Assembly: GCA_965222335.1 (NCBI GenBank)
Contig: OZ244944.1
Span: 3,348,001 to 3,412,000 of the forward strand
Reading direction: 5' to 3'
DNA: 64,000 bases
DNA from: G965222335 sp965222335
GTDB lineage: Bacteria; Pseudomonadota; Gammaproteobacteria; Pseudomonadales; Halieaceae
Positions within the stretch are counted from its first letter, which is position 1; every line of letters begins with the position of its first letter. Shown in pieces: positions 52,038 through 60,682 of the stretch. The notes beneath the pieces were generated by a model. It ran no database searches. It saw only the letters and a program-made list of their open reading frames with translations, and was not told the origin of the DNA. The position numbers and the translations under genes are program-made.

Positions 52038-52877
52038 ATGCAGGAATTTCGGGGCAAAACTGCGGTCATCACCGGTGGCGCCAGCGGTATTGGTCGCGCG
52101 ATGGGGGAGCTGTTTCTGCAGCAGGGCATGAACGTGGTGCTCGCCGATATCGAGCGGGAGACGCTGGAGCGCACTGCGGCCGAGCTGGGCAATGGCGGGA
52201 ACTGTATCGGCGTGGTCACGGACGTGTCCAGCGCCGAAGAGGTTGCGGATCTCGCCCAGACCGCCCTCGACGCCTTTGGCAGTATCGACATCGCCTGCAA
52301 CAACGCGGGCGTGTTCACCGGCGGCCTGTTGTGGGAAGAGCCTATTTCCGACTATCAGTGGCTGATGGATGTGAACGTCTGGGGCGTTATCCACGGCATC
52401 CGTACCTTCGTACCGATCATGCAGGCCCAGGGCAGTGACTGTCACCTGGTCAATACCGCCTCCATGGCGGCCCTTACCGCGATGCCATACTCAGGGATCT
52501 ATCACATGAGCAAGCACGCGGTGCTGGCCCTGAGTGAGTCGCTCTACCACGAGCTGTCATTTCACGCGCCGAATGTGCATGTCTCGGTCCTGTGCCCCGA
52601 GGCGATCAATACCGGGATCGCCGGATCCGAGCGCAACCGCCCCCAGGCATATCGCGACGTTCGCGAGTCCGCGGAGCGCGACATGGTCCTGGGGGCCCTG
52701 GCGGAGAGCGTCAAGGGGGGCATCGGTCCGGAAGTCATGGCACAACGCGTGTTGGGCGCGATTATCGAGGAGCGCTTTTATATCCTGTCCGACGAGGCCT
52801 GGCGCCGGTCGGCGAATGTGCGCCTGGACGATGTGCGCGAGGCGCGCAACCCGACCTTTGCGCCGCCCCTGGATTGA
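52038..52877 (+). CDS. Short-chain dehydrogenase/reductase
   Basis: A 279-residue SDR with cofactor motif TGGASGIG (residues ~11-18), NNAG motif (CNNAGVF, ~91), catalytic Ser in NTASMAAL (~139) and YxxxK in YHMSK (~157). Acidic D near ADIERE suggests NAD(H). It lies 48 bases after the flavoprotein gene and 35 before the Baeyer-Villiger gene, so the three are probably one operon. Hydroxysteroid dehydrogenases belong to this class. Confidence 0.92.
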   Translation: MQEFRGKTAVITGGASGIGRAMGELFLQQGMNVVLADIERETLERTAAELGNGGNCIGVVTDVSSAEEVADLAQTALDAFGSIDIACNNAGVFTGGLLWEEPISDYQWLMDVNVWGVIHGIRTFVPIMQAQGSDCHLVNTASMAALTAMPYSGIYHMSKHAVLALSESLYHELSFHAPNVHVSVLCPEAINTGIAGSERNRPQAYRDVRESAERDMVLGALAESVKGGIGPEVMAQRVLGAIIEERFYILSDEAWRRSANVRLDDVREARNPTFAPPLD

Positions 52878-52912
52878 CCCGTCGACGACCAACGCTGCCA
52901 TAGGGAGGCTGA

Positions 52913-54853
52913 ATGAATTCCGTCGAACAACCCCGCTTTGAAATCACCGATGACGACGCCACGATAGCCGCCGCGCTGCAGGATGCGAGCATTCCCACGC
53001 TGATGATGAGCATGGTTCACATGAGCGGGGACGCGAGCCTGCTCGAGGGGCGTATTCGTCCTGCGGGTGTGTACATCAATGAATACCAGGGCTTCATGTC
53101 CGAGGAAGACAAGGCGGCCGTGCGCGCCCAGGCCCTGGAGGTGATCAAGGCATTTCGCGACGGCGGCTGCCAGCTGCCGCCACCGCCCTCGGACGAAACC
53201 ATCCACCGCATGATGAATTTTCTCGTCGCCCAGGAGGTGCCCGCAGACTACGTGCCGATGATGCTGGAGGAAATGGAGCTGGACGGCCAGGACCCGCGCA
53301 GCGACCGCTGGGGCGAGGAAGTCCCCCGGGATGCCCGGGAACAGCACCAGGTGGTGGTCATTGGCGGTGGCATGTCGGGTGTACTGGCGTCCTATCGCCT
53401 GCGGGAAGCCGGTATTCCCTTCGTGGTTCTGGAGAAAAACGCCTCGGTCGGCGGCACCTGGTTCGAGAACCGTTACCCCGGGGTGCGCGTGGATGTGGGC
53501 AACCACCTGTACAGCTACTCCTTTGAACCGGCCCATCACTGGACGGAATACTTCTCCCGCCATGAGGAGCTGCAGCAGTACTTCGAGGGGGTCGTCAAGC
53601 ATCATCAGTTGGCAGACAACTTCCGCTTCAACACCGAGGTCACCCGGGCCGTTTACGATGAAGACAGCAAGCTGTGGACGGTCATTGCGCTTGACCGGGA
53701 TGGCGTGCAGCACGACTACGTCGCCAATTCGGTGATCAGCGCAGTGGGGCAGGTGAACCGCCCGAAACTGCCGGATATCGAGGGTGTGGAAAGCTTTGGC
53801 GGCCAGTGGTGTCACTCTGCGGCCTGGGATGACAGCATCGACTATCGGGGCAAGCGGGTCGTGGTGATTGGCGCCGGTGCCAGCGCGTTCCAGATGGTGC
53901 CGGCAATCGCGGGTGATGTGCAGGCGATGACCGTATTCCAGCGCTCGGCGCCATGGATGTTCGAGAACCCGATTTACCATGAGGCCGTGCCAGCCGGCAA
54001 GAAATGGTGCCTGCAGCACCTGCCATTCTATACCCGCTGGTTCCGCTTCCTGCTGTTCTGGCCCGCCTGTGACGGCGCTTACGACACGGTGTTTGTCGAT
54101 CCCGACTGGCCGCACCAGGAGCGCAGCGTCAACGAAATGAACGACTTCGTGTACAACATGTTCGCCGACTACATCAAAGGCCAGGTCGGCGATGACGAGG
54201 CCCTGCTGGCCAAGGTCATCCCCGACTACGCGCCCATGGGCAAGCGCACGCTGCAGGATAATGGCAGCTGGCTGTCGGCGCTCAAGCGCGACAATGTCGA
54301 ACTGGTAACCCAGGCGGTCCAGCGTGTGGTCGAGGATGGTGTGGTCTCCGAAGACGGCAGCTTCTATCCGGCGGACGTGATCCTGTATGCCACGGGCTTC
54401 GAAACCGACCGCTTCCTGTGGCCGATGGAGCTCCGCGGCAAGGGCGGTGTATCCCTGGCCGAGCAGTGGGGCAACGAACCCGCGGCCTATCTCGGTATTA
54501 CCGTGCCCAATTTTCCCAATTTCTACTGCATGTTCGGCCCCGGCACCAACCTGGCCTTTGGTGGCAGCCTGATCTTCAATGGCGAGTGCCAGGCCCGTTA
54601 CATCATGGATTGCATCAAGACCCTGCTGCAGGCCGGTGGCGGGGCGATGGAGTGCCGGCAGGAGGTGTTTGACGATTACTACCGGCGCTATCGTGAATTG
54701 CATGCGCAACTGATCTGGGAGCACCCCTCGATCAAGACCAGCTACTACCAGAACGACGACGGCAAGGTGACCCTGCTCTGGCCCTGGAAGATCCTCGACA
54801 TGTGGCGCTGGACCCGGGAAACCAACCCGGATGACTACCAGCTCGCCCCCTAG
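52913..54853 (+). CDS. Baeyer-Villiger-type FAD monooxygenase
   Basis: A 646-residue class B flavoprotein monooxygenase. It has an N-terminal extension of ~145 residues, the FAD motif VVVIGGGMSGVLA (~148), the Baeyer-Villiger fingerprint FGGQWCHSAAWD (~300; FxGxxxHxxxW) and the NADPH motif VVVIGAGASAFQM (~322). A late ATG segment LYATGFETD is also present. It should insert oxygen next to a ketone, giving an ester or lactone. In a sterol or terpenoid pathway this opens or cleaves a ring or side chain. GGGAGG lies 8 bases before the ATG. Confidence 0.93.
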   Translation: MNSVEQPRFEITDDDATIAAALQDASIPTLMMSMVHMSGDASLLEGRIRPAGVYINEYQGFMSEEDKAAVRAQALEVIKAFRDGGCQLPPPPSDETIHRMMNFLVAQEVPADYVPMMLEEMELDGQDPRSDRWGEEVPRDAREQHQVVVIGGGMSGVLASYRLREAGIPFVVLEKNASVGGTWFENRYPGVRVDVGNHLYSYSFEPAHHWTEYFSRHEELQQYFEGVVKHHQLADNFRFNTEVTRAVYDEDSKLWTVIALDRDGVQHDYVANSVISAVGQVNRPKLPDIEGVESFGGQWCHSAAWDDSIDYRGKRVVVIGAGASAFQMVPAIAGDVQAMTVFQRSAPWMFENPIYHEAVPAGKKWCLQHLPFYTRWFRFLLFWPACDGAYDTVFVDPDWPHQERSVNEMNDFVYNMFADYIKGQVGDDEALLAKVIPDYAPMGKRTLQDNGSWLSALKRDNVELVTQAVQRVVEDGVVSEDGSFYPADVILYATGFETDRFLWPMELRGKGGVSLAEQWGNEPAAYLGITVPNFPNFYCMFGPGTNLAFGGSLIFNGECQARYIMDCIKTLLQAGGGAMECRQEVFDDYYRRYRELHAQLIWEHPSIKTSYYQNDDGKVTLLWPWKILDMWRWTRETNPDDYQLAP

Positions 54854-54861
54854 GAGAAATT

Positions 54862-55647
54862 ATGTCCCGTCTTGAAGGAAAGATTGCCATCGTGACCGGC
54901 GCCGCGTCCGGGATTGGCCTCGCCTGCGCCCGGCGCTTTGCCACTGAGGGCGCGGTGGTCATCGGCACTGATTTGAATGAGCCCGGCGAGGCCTGGCAGG
55001 CCGTGCAGAATGCCTCTGCCGACAGCTGGTTCAGGACGCTGGACGTCACCGACGGCGATGCCCAGCGCGCGCTGGCACAGCAGGTCGTGGAGGCGCACGG
55101 CCGCATTGACATCCTCGTCACTGCCGCCGGCGTGGGTGACGGCGGGCCGGTCAGCATGATAGAAGACGCGGCCTGGGACAGGGTGATCGAGATCAACCTG
55201 AAAGGCACCTACCTGTCGATCAAGTCGGTACTGGATGCCATGATGCTGCAGCGCGCAGGCAGCATCATCACGGTGTCCAGTGTCGAGGGCATCAACGGCA
55301 CCGAGGGCGGTAGCGCCTATAACGCCTCCAAGGGCGGGGTTGTCCTGCTCAGCAAGAATGTGGCTATCGACTACGGTCGCATGGGTATTCGCTGCAATAC
55401 GATCTGTCCCGGGTTTATCGAAACGCCCATGCTCAACGGGATTATGGACGCCATGCCGGAGTTCAAGGCCGATGTAGTGCGCGAAACCAAGCTGGGACGC
55501 CTGGGCGGGCCCGAGGAAATCGCCGGGGCTGCCCTGTTTCTGGCGTCGGAGGATGCCTCTTTTGTCACCGGTCACAGCCTGGTGGTCGATGGCGGTTATA
55601 CCGCGGGTCATCGCCACGGGATTGTTGAGCTGATGGGGCTGGTTTAG
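54862..55647 (+). CDS. Short-chain dehydrogenase/reductase
   Basis: A 261-residue classical SDR: TGAASGIG (residues ~12-19), catalytic Ser in TVSSVEG and YNASK (~153). D38 or so in GTDLNEPG suggests NAD(H) use. Only 8 bases separate it from the Baeyer-Villiger gene, with AGGAGA before the ATG. It may supply the ketone substrate of that enzyme. The hydroxy substrate is unknown. Confidence 0.92.
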   Translation: MSRLEGKIAIVTGAASGIGLACARRFATEGAVVIGTDLNEPGEAWQAVQNASADSWFRTLDVTDGDAQRALAQQVVEAHGRIDILVTAAGVGDGGPVSMIEDAAWDRVIEINLKGTYLSIKSVLDAMMLQRAGSIITVSSVEGINGTEGGSAYNASKGGVVLLSKNVAIDYGRMGIRCNTICPGFIETPMLNGIMDAMPEFKADVVRETKLGRLGGPEEIAGAALFLASEDASFVTGHSLVVDGGYTAGHRHGIVELMGLV

Positions 55648-55682
55648 CCCCTTCCAGGTCTTTTTAGAACGGGTAATCAAGC

Positions 55683-56153
55683 ATGAGTGACACTATCAAG
55701 CCTTACACCCAGGGCCAGGAGAAATTCGGCACCTGGCTGATCAACCGTGTCGGGCGCTGGCAGACCACCGTCTACGAACTGACCGGCGGCCGGCTGTGGA
55801 ACAAGTTCCTGGGCGCACCGGTTGCCATCCTCACCACGGTGGGGCGCAAGACGGGCAGGATACGCAAGGTGCCCCTGTTGTACCTGATGCAGGGTGACGA
55901 GGTGGTGATGACCGCGTCCAAAGGCGGCATGTCCAGGCTGCCGGTTTGGTATTTCAATGTGAAAGCCGCCGAGACCGTGGACATCCAGATTGGCAGGCGC
56001 AAGCAAAGCTACACCATGCGCGAGGCGACGGAGGAGGAAGAAGCCGAGCTCTGGCCACAGCTTGAGGATATGTACGCGGACTACAGGGAATACCGTGCTC
56101 GCACGGAGAATGTCCGCCGGATTCCGGTCCTGATTTTTTCACCGGTGCAATAA
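55683..56153 (+). CDS. Ddn-like nitroreductase/deazaflavin-type protein
   Basis: A 156-residue split-beta-barrel protein like the F420-dependent Ddn family: PVAILTTVGRKTGRIRKVPLL and SKGGMSRLPVWYFNVKAAE are typical. These proteins are best known from actinobacteria, where they use coenzyme F420. Gammaproteobacteria are not generally known to make F420, so this one may use another flavin. It lies 35 bases after the SDR gene and is followed by a 190-base gap with an imperfect palindrome. A role in the lipid pathway is inferred. Confidence 0.85.
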   Translation: MSDTIKPYTQGQEKFGTWLINRVGRWQTTVYELTGGRLWNKFLGAPVAILTTVGRKTGRIRKVPLLYLMQGDEVVMTASKGGMSRLPVWYFNVKAAETVDIQIGRRKQSYTMREATEEEEAELWPQLEDMYADYREYRARTENVRRIPVLIFSPVQ

Positions 56154-56183
56154 GCCAACCTGCTCCTCTCCATCTGGTACTAC

Positions 56184-56224
56184 CCGGCCCGGATAACAAC
56201 ATTGCATATGAAATGTTATTCCGG
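56184..56224. promoter_or_regulatory. Imperfect palindrome before the cycloisomerase-like gene
   Basis: CCGGATAACA near 56187 faces TGTTATTCCGG ending at 56224, with AACATT/AATGTT (near 56199 and 56213) extending the match inward. One extra A breaks perfect symmetry. It lies about 120 bases before the next ATG and is a candidate operator. Confidence 0.4.
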
Positions 56225-56346
56225 ATAAGATGGGTGCCCGGGGATGGGGGTCAGGCAGCTCGGGCCTGCGCAGACAACCCATTGCCGCTTGCATCAATAG
56301 GCGAAGTCCCCGAACGATAACAAGATAAGCTGAGGGAGTTTCACCG

Positions 56347-57213
56347 ATGGCGAAAGGCTACTGGTTTTCCAGGAATCCGGATAAGGCATGGGCGGAGAAA
56401 TTTTTCCTGACCCTGATTCCCTTCTGGTTCTTCTATAACATGCTGATGGTGCAGATGGGCTGGCTGGAGACCGCCACCTTCTGGAACTTCATGCAGAACT
56501 TCCTGATGTGGTTTCCCTACTGCGTCCTGGTGCCCTGGATATTGCGCCGTAACAGCGGCGTCCCCTGGCACGACAGCTACTGGTTCAAGTTCAACGTCTA
56601 CATGTTCTGGTGGGTCTTCCTGGCCACCTATTTTCACACCGAATACTTCTTTGAGGTGCTGGGCCTGCGCTATCGCTTTACCGAAGTGCAGCTGTATCTT
56701 GACTCGGCACTGGTCGGCCCGAGCGAGGCCACGGCGCTGGCGAGTTTCCAGAAAGTACCGCCGTCCATGTATATGAATGCCATCGTGTTCTTCGCGGTCT
56801 ATCACAACACCGCGGTGATCGCCCTGCGCCGTATTCGTACCATGACCCGGGACTGGCCCTCGGCCACCTCGCGATTCCTCGCGTGGTGCCTGATCGTCGT
56901 GGTGATCTCGGCCTTCTGGGGCTGGGGCGAGACCTATATGTATTTCGTGATGATTTCCCACGGTGACGATCCCAGCAAGATCAACGTCTGGTACGAGAAC
57001 CTCGAGCAGATGCTTTGGGTGGGATCCTGGTTCTACGCGCTGTACTTCCTGGTGGCATTTCCCAACCTGTATCGCATGGACGAGGAGCCTGACGGTGAGC
57101 GCTGGGGTATCGGGCGGATCTTCATTGAGGCGTCCTTTGTCGGCATGATCACCCTCCTGCTGATAGACCTCGCCACCTGGGTGATGCGCTTTGCCGACAT
57201 CAGTGTCTACTAG
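56347..57213 (+). CDS. Cycloeucalenol cycloisomerase-like membrane protein
   Basis: A 288-residue polytopic membrane protein with about six helices. It parallels the plant sterol enzyme CPI1 (as I recall its sequence) along the whole length: WFSRNPDKAWAEKFFL, PFWFFYN, WHDSYWFKFNVYMF, TEYFFEVLGLRYRF and LYFLVAFPNLYRMDEE each have a close counterpart in order. CPI1 opens the 9,19-cyclopropane ring of cycloeucalenol. In this catabolic setting it may act on cyclopropyl sterols of algal or plant origin, or on another sterol. GGGAG lies 8 bases before the ATG. The homology is by eye and the reaction here is inferred. Confidence 0.72.
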   Translation: MAKGYWFSRNPDKAWAEKFFLTLIPFWFFYNMLMVQMGWLETATFWNFMQNFLMWFPYCVLVPWILRRNSGVPWHDSYWFKFNVYMFWWVFLATYFHTEYFFEVLGLRYRFTEVQLYLDSALVGPSEATALASFQKVPPSMYMNAIVFFAVYHNTAVIALRRIRTMTRDWPSATSRFLAWCLIVVVISAFWGWGETYMYFVMISHGDDPSKINVWYENLEQMLWVGSWFYALYFLVAFPNLYRMDEEPDGERWGIGRIFIEASFVGMITLLLIDLATWVMRFADISVY

Positions 57214-57225
57214 GGTTTCCGCGTT

Positions 57226-57849
57226 TCAGGAGAAGATCAGCCGAATCAGGTGGTCGATAAACTCCTCGCGCCGGCGATCGTCCAGGGGCGAAAGCCCCGC
57301 GGTACTGCGCCTGCTGGCATTGGCGTGGGAGCGATCCAGCAGTGGTGCGAGGGTGACAAAGGACACCAGTACGCTCGCCAGGATGTCCCGCAGGATCGTG
57401 GTTTTCACCCGCGCTTCGAGGGCGGGGTCATCCAGGTTCAACGCCAGCGCCCGGCGCGGTGCAAAATGCCGCGCCAGCCACTCCATCCGCGGTCCCTCGG
57501 ACGTCCCTTCCCGAAGATAGATCCTGCCGTATTCCGGCACTGCATGCAGGGCATCGAGAAAGCAGCTCAGGGTGTGGCGCACCCGGGCCTCGTCAGTGCC
57601 CTGGCGCTCGGGTTCAAAGTTCACCTCGAAAGCCTCATTGAACCGGCATTCCACCGCTTCGGCGGCGCTTTGCCACAGCTTTTCCTTGCTGGTGAAGTGG
57701 TACAGGATCAGTGATCGCTGGGCGCCGCAGGCTGCGGTGATCTCGCGAAAGTTGGTGCCGTCGTAACCACCCTGGGCAAACAGGCGTATCGCCGCGTCGA
57801 GAATTGCCCGGCGGGTACTTTCCTTCTGTTGCGCGCGACTTGCTGTCAT
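57226..57849 (-). CDS. TetR-family regulator
   Basis: A 207-residue repressor-type protein. Residues ~15-60 form the TetR helix-turn-helix (AQGGYDGTNFREITAACGAQRSLILYHFTSKEKL, of which TNFREITAACG is the core). The remaining helical part is the ligand domain and is not specific. It is transcribed divergently from the Rieske gene, and an 18-bp palindrome in the gap is a likely binding site. It probably controls the rightward Rieske-thiolase-SDR genes. Confidence 0.92.
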   Translation of the reverse strand: MTASRAQQKESTRRAILDAAIRLFAQGGYDGTNFREITAACGAQRSLILYHFTSKEKLWQSAAEAVECRFNEAFEVNFEPERQGTDEARVRHTLSCFLDALHAVPEYGRIYLREGTSEGPRMEWLARHFAPRRALALNLDDPALEARVKTTILRDILASVLVSFVTLAPLLDRSHANASRRSTAGLSPLDDRRREEFIDHLIRLIFS

Positions 57850-57903
57850 TGCGGCTCATCGCAATCGTGGCTGAACAATAAAAATATCGTCATGCGAATC
57901 CAA

Positions 57904-57951
57904 TTGACATCAATTTCTCCGACCGATAGATTAACTGACACATATGTCAGT
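57904..57951 (+). promoter_or_regulatory. Promoter with overlapping TetR-type operator
   Basis: TTGACA (57904-57909), a 17-base spacer and TAGATT (57927-57932) form a good promoter toward the Rieske gene. A perfect 7-bp inverted repeat ACTGACA-CATA-TGTCAGT (57934-57951) lies just after the -10 box, where a bound repressor would block transcription. Confidence 0.65.
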
Positions 57952-57971
57952 CACCAGGCAGGGAGGTTAGC

Positions 57972-58946
57972 ATGACCTCGGGACGATTTCCTTTTCCAAT
58001 TCCTTTCGGCTGGTTTCACGTCGGCTTCGATGGCGACGTGCAGCCCGGCGAGATCAAGCCGCTACGCTGTTTTGGCCGCGATCTGGTGATGTGGCGCAGT
58101 GAAGGCGGGGAACTCCACCTTCAGGATGCCTATTGCCCTCACCTGGGTGGCAATTTTGGTGTCCTGGGCAAGGTGGTCGGAGAGCTAATCCAATGTCCCT
58201 TCCACCACTGGCAGTTCAACGGTGAGGGCAAGGTGGCGCACATACCCTACGCCCGCAAGCTCAATGAGAACGCCTGTGTGCGCACCTACCCGCTGGATAT
58301 TCGCTATGGCATTGTCATGGCCTGGTACCACCCGGACGGTGTGGCGCCGAGCTACCAGCTGCCGGAGGTGCCGGAGTTTGCCAGTAATGACTTTGTCCCG
58401 CCGATAGTGACCCGGCATGAGATCCGTTCCTGCCTGCAGGAAATGGCAGAGAACACGGCCGATGGCGCGCATTTTGTGACGGTTCACAATCACCCCGGGG
58501 CTGCCGAATACGACCGCTTTGATTTCGACGGCCCCAACATGATTATGGAGAGCCGGCAGAAATTCCCCAGTTCAGGCGGCCCGGTCGAGGGTACCCTGGA
58601 CACGGTCAGTACCGGGTTTGGCTGGGCGGTGGTGCGCTACAGTACCCTGGTGGATGTATGCATGCTGACCACCAATGCGCCCATCGACGAGGAGACGGTG
58701 GTGCAGTATTTCCACGTGTCCTGGCGCAATCCAGAGGGGGATGAGCGTATTGACCGCATCGGCGCCGCGTTCAACAAGGAGGTCAATCGCCAGCTGACCG
58801 ATGACATTCCGATGTGGGAGAACAAGATCTACCTGCCCCGGCCAAACCTCTGCGACGGGGACGGACCCATCGCCAAATTCCGCAAGTGGGCCACCCAGTT
58901 TTATGCCGGCGAGCCGCCGGCAACGGTGATCTCCCGTGCCAGCTAA
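57972..58946 (+). CDS. Rieske oxygenase, KshA/Neverland-like
   Basis: A 324-residue Rieske [2Fe-2S] oxygenase component. The cluster ligands are C55/H57 (YCPHLGG) and C75/H78 (QCPFHHW). The mononuclear iron site is suggested by ENTADGAHFVTVHNH (residues ~157-171). The short, C-terminal-lean layout resembles KshA (3-ketosteroid 9-alpha-hydroxylase) and the cholesterol 7-desaturase Neverland/DAF-36. It would need a separate reductase, not found in this window. GGGAGG is 7 bases before the ATG, and a TetR-type operator lies upstream. Confidence 0.88.
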   Translation: MTSGRFPFPIPFGWFHVGFDGDVQPGEIKPLRCFGRDLVMWRSEGGELHLQDAYCPHLGGNFGVLGKVVGELIQCPFHHWQFNGEGKVAHIPYARKLNENACVRTYPLDIRYGIVMAWYHPDGVAPSYQLPEVPEFASNDFVPPIVTRHEIRSCLQEMAENTADGAHFVTVHNHPGAAEYDRFDFDGPNMIMESRQKFPSSGGPVEGTLDTVSTGFGWAVVRYSTLVDVCMLTTNAPIDEETVVQYFHVSWRNPEGDERIDRIGAAFNKEVNRQLTDDIPMWENKIYLPRPNLCDGDGPIAKFRKWATQFYAGEPPATVISRAS

Positions 58947-58970
58947 GCGCACCTGGGAGGGTTGAGGTCG

Positions 58971-60218
58971 GTGCAAACGCTGCAACAATTGGAAGCACGC
59001 GCGGGCCGGTTTGACTGGGGCAGTGCGCTGCCGCTGGAGGATATCCGCGGGGAAGTGGCTATCGCAGGTATCGGGGAAACGGCCTACAGCGGCCCCTCCG
59101 GTCGCAGTGCCCGGGAGATGTGCCTGGACGCGGTGGCCAAGGCCATCAGCGACGCCGGACTGCAGCCGGCAGACATAGACGGGCTCATGGTCTCGGACGG
59201 CATTGCCGACCAGATTACGCCGGAAGACTTTCAGCGCCACTTCGGTACCACGCACCCGCTCTGGTTCAGCCGGGAAGGCGGTGCCATGATCTGGGCCGCC
59301 ACCTCTGCACACGCGGCAGCCGGGGCGCTGCGCAGCGGCGCAGCCCGGCACATTGTCAACGTATTTGCCGTGGACTGGGCCAGTCGTCGCGCCGACGGGC
59401 GGGGCACGCCGGGCGACTGGCATGCCGGTGAGGTGATGAAGGCGCATTTCGAACTGCCTTTCGGCTGGTTCCCCCAGCCCGTGTATTTTGCCACCTTCGC
59501 CCGTCGCTACATGCATGAATACGGGCTCACCGAGCGGCAGTTGGCGGCATTGCCGGTGACTTTCCGCCAGCACGCCAATTCACACCCCGATGCGGTCATG
59601 CGTGAGAAGACTCTTTCGGTCGAGGACTACCTCGCGCGCTCGCCCCTGGCCGAGCCCCTGCGCCTCGAGGACTGTTGCCTGATCTCCGACGGTGGCGCGG
59701 CCTATGTCTACACCAGCGTCGAGCGAGCTCGCGACCTGCGCCACCGCCCGGTGATTGTCGAAGGGGTGGGCCGTGGGATCGTGAATGGCGCCCCCTACAT
59801 CAGCCAGCAGCAGGACATCACGGCGACGCCGCAGACATTCGCGGCACCGTGGGCATATGCCATGGCCGATATCAGCGCCAGTGAACTTGACGTTATCGCG
59901 GTCTATGACTGCTTTTCGATTACCGCCATGATGCAGATCGAGGATATGGGCTTCTGCGCCAAGGGCGAGGGCGGGGACTTTATCCAGGACGGGCGGCTGG
60001 CTTTCTCGCGTCCACGCAGCCGTGGCGGGATTCCCTGCAACACCCACGGCGGCCTGTTGTCGCATGCCTACGTGCTGGGTATCGCTCATGTGGTGGAACT
60101 GGTCAAGCAGTTGCGCGGCGACGCGGTAAACCAGGTGCAGGGGGCGGAGCTGGCCGCCTATGCCGGATTTACCGCGGATGAGGGATCCACATTGATTCTG
60201 CGACGGGGGCCGGCATGA
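58971..60218 (+). CDS. Thiolase-fold lipid-transfer (SCP-x type) protein
   Basis: A 415-residue thiolase-superfamily protein of the SCP-x/acetyl-CoA acetyltransferase branch. It starts at GTG 58971 with GGGAGG 10 bases upstream; a TTG nine bases earlier is too close to that site. Family segments include VAIAGIGETAYS, VYDCFSITAMMQIEDMGF and the C-terminal NTHGGLLSHAYVLG. Its stop overlaps the next ATG (ATGA) of a DUF35 gene. Such thiolase/DUF35 pairs act in steroid side-chain removal (Ltp2 and its DUF35 partner), so an aldolase-type C-C cleavage is plausible. Confidence 0.88.
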   Translation: MQTLQQLEARAGRFDWGSALPLEDIRGEVAIAGIGETAYSGPSGRSAREMCLDAVAKAISDAGLQPADIDGLMVSDGIADQITPEDFQRHFGTTHPLWFSREGGAMIWAATSAHAAAGALRSGAARHIVNVFAVDWASRRADGRGTPGDWHAGEVMKAHFELPFGWFPQPVYFATFARRYMHEYGLTERQLAALPVTFRQHANSHPDAVMREKTLSVEDYLARSPLAEPLRLEDCCLISDGGAAYVYTSVERARDLRHRPVIVEGVGRGIVNGAPYISQQQDITATPQTFAAPWAYAMADISASELDVIAVYDCFSITAMMQIEDMGFCAKGEGGDFIQDGRLAFSRPRSRGGIPCNTHGGLLSHAYVLGIAHVVELVKQLRGDAVNQVQGAELAAYAGFTADEGSTLILRRGPA

Positions 60219-60619
60219 TCCAGCCTGATTACGATGACCCGGTGGCCGGCCCCTTCTGGCGCGCCGCGAGGGAGCGTCGACTCGACATGAGCTGGTGTGG
60301 GCACTGCGACACCGCGGTCTGGTATCCCAAGCCTGCCTGCCCGGCCTGCGGTGGAGAACCGCACTGGAAGACGCTGGGGGGCGCGGCCACCCTGCTGTCC
60401 TGGACCGTGGTGGGAAAGATGATCAATCCGTTTTTTGAAGGGCCCTATGTGCCGGCGCTGGTCGTGCCGCGCGAGGCCCCGGGCGTGCGCCTGGTCACCC
60501 AGCTGGTGGACTGTGATCCCTCGGCGCTGGTGTGCGACATGCCGCTGACACTTTGTTTCCGCACCCTGCAGCCGCGCAAAGGAGAGCCCTACCTGGCGCC
60601 GGTCTTCACCCCGGCCTGA
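60215..60619 (+). CDS. DUF35 OB-fold, zinc-ribbon acyl-CoA-binding partner
   Basis: A 134-residue protein with a rubredoxin-like zinc ribbon (C28, C31, C42, C45 in CGHC and CPAC) followed by an OB-fold. DUF35 proteins form complexes with thiolase-like proteins and present acyl-CoA substrates. The ATGA overlap with the thiolase gene supports a 1:1 complex. No catalytic residues are expected in it. Confidence 0.92.
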   Translation: MIQPDYDDPVAGPFWRAARERRLDMSWCGHCDTAVWYPKPACPACGGEPHWKTLGGAATLLSWTVVGKMINPFFEGPYVPALVVPREAPGVRLVTQLVDCDPSALVCDMPLTLCFRTLQPRKGEPYLAPVFTPA

Positions 60620-60682
60620 GGCGGTGGCGCTGGTCGCAGTGCTATCCTGTTCCCGCGAACCTCAATAACACAGGAATACAAC

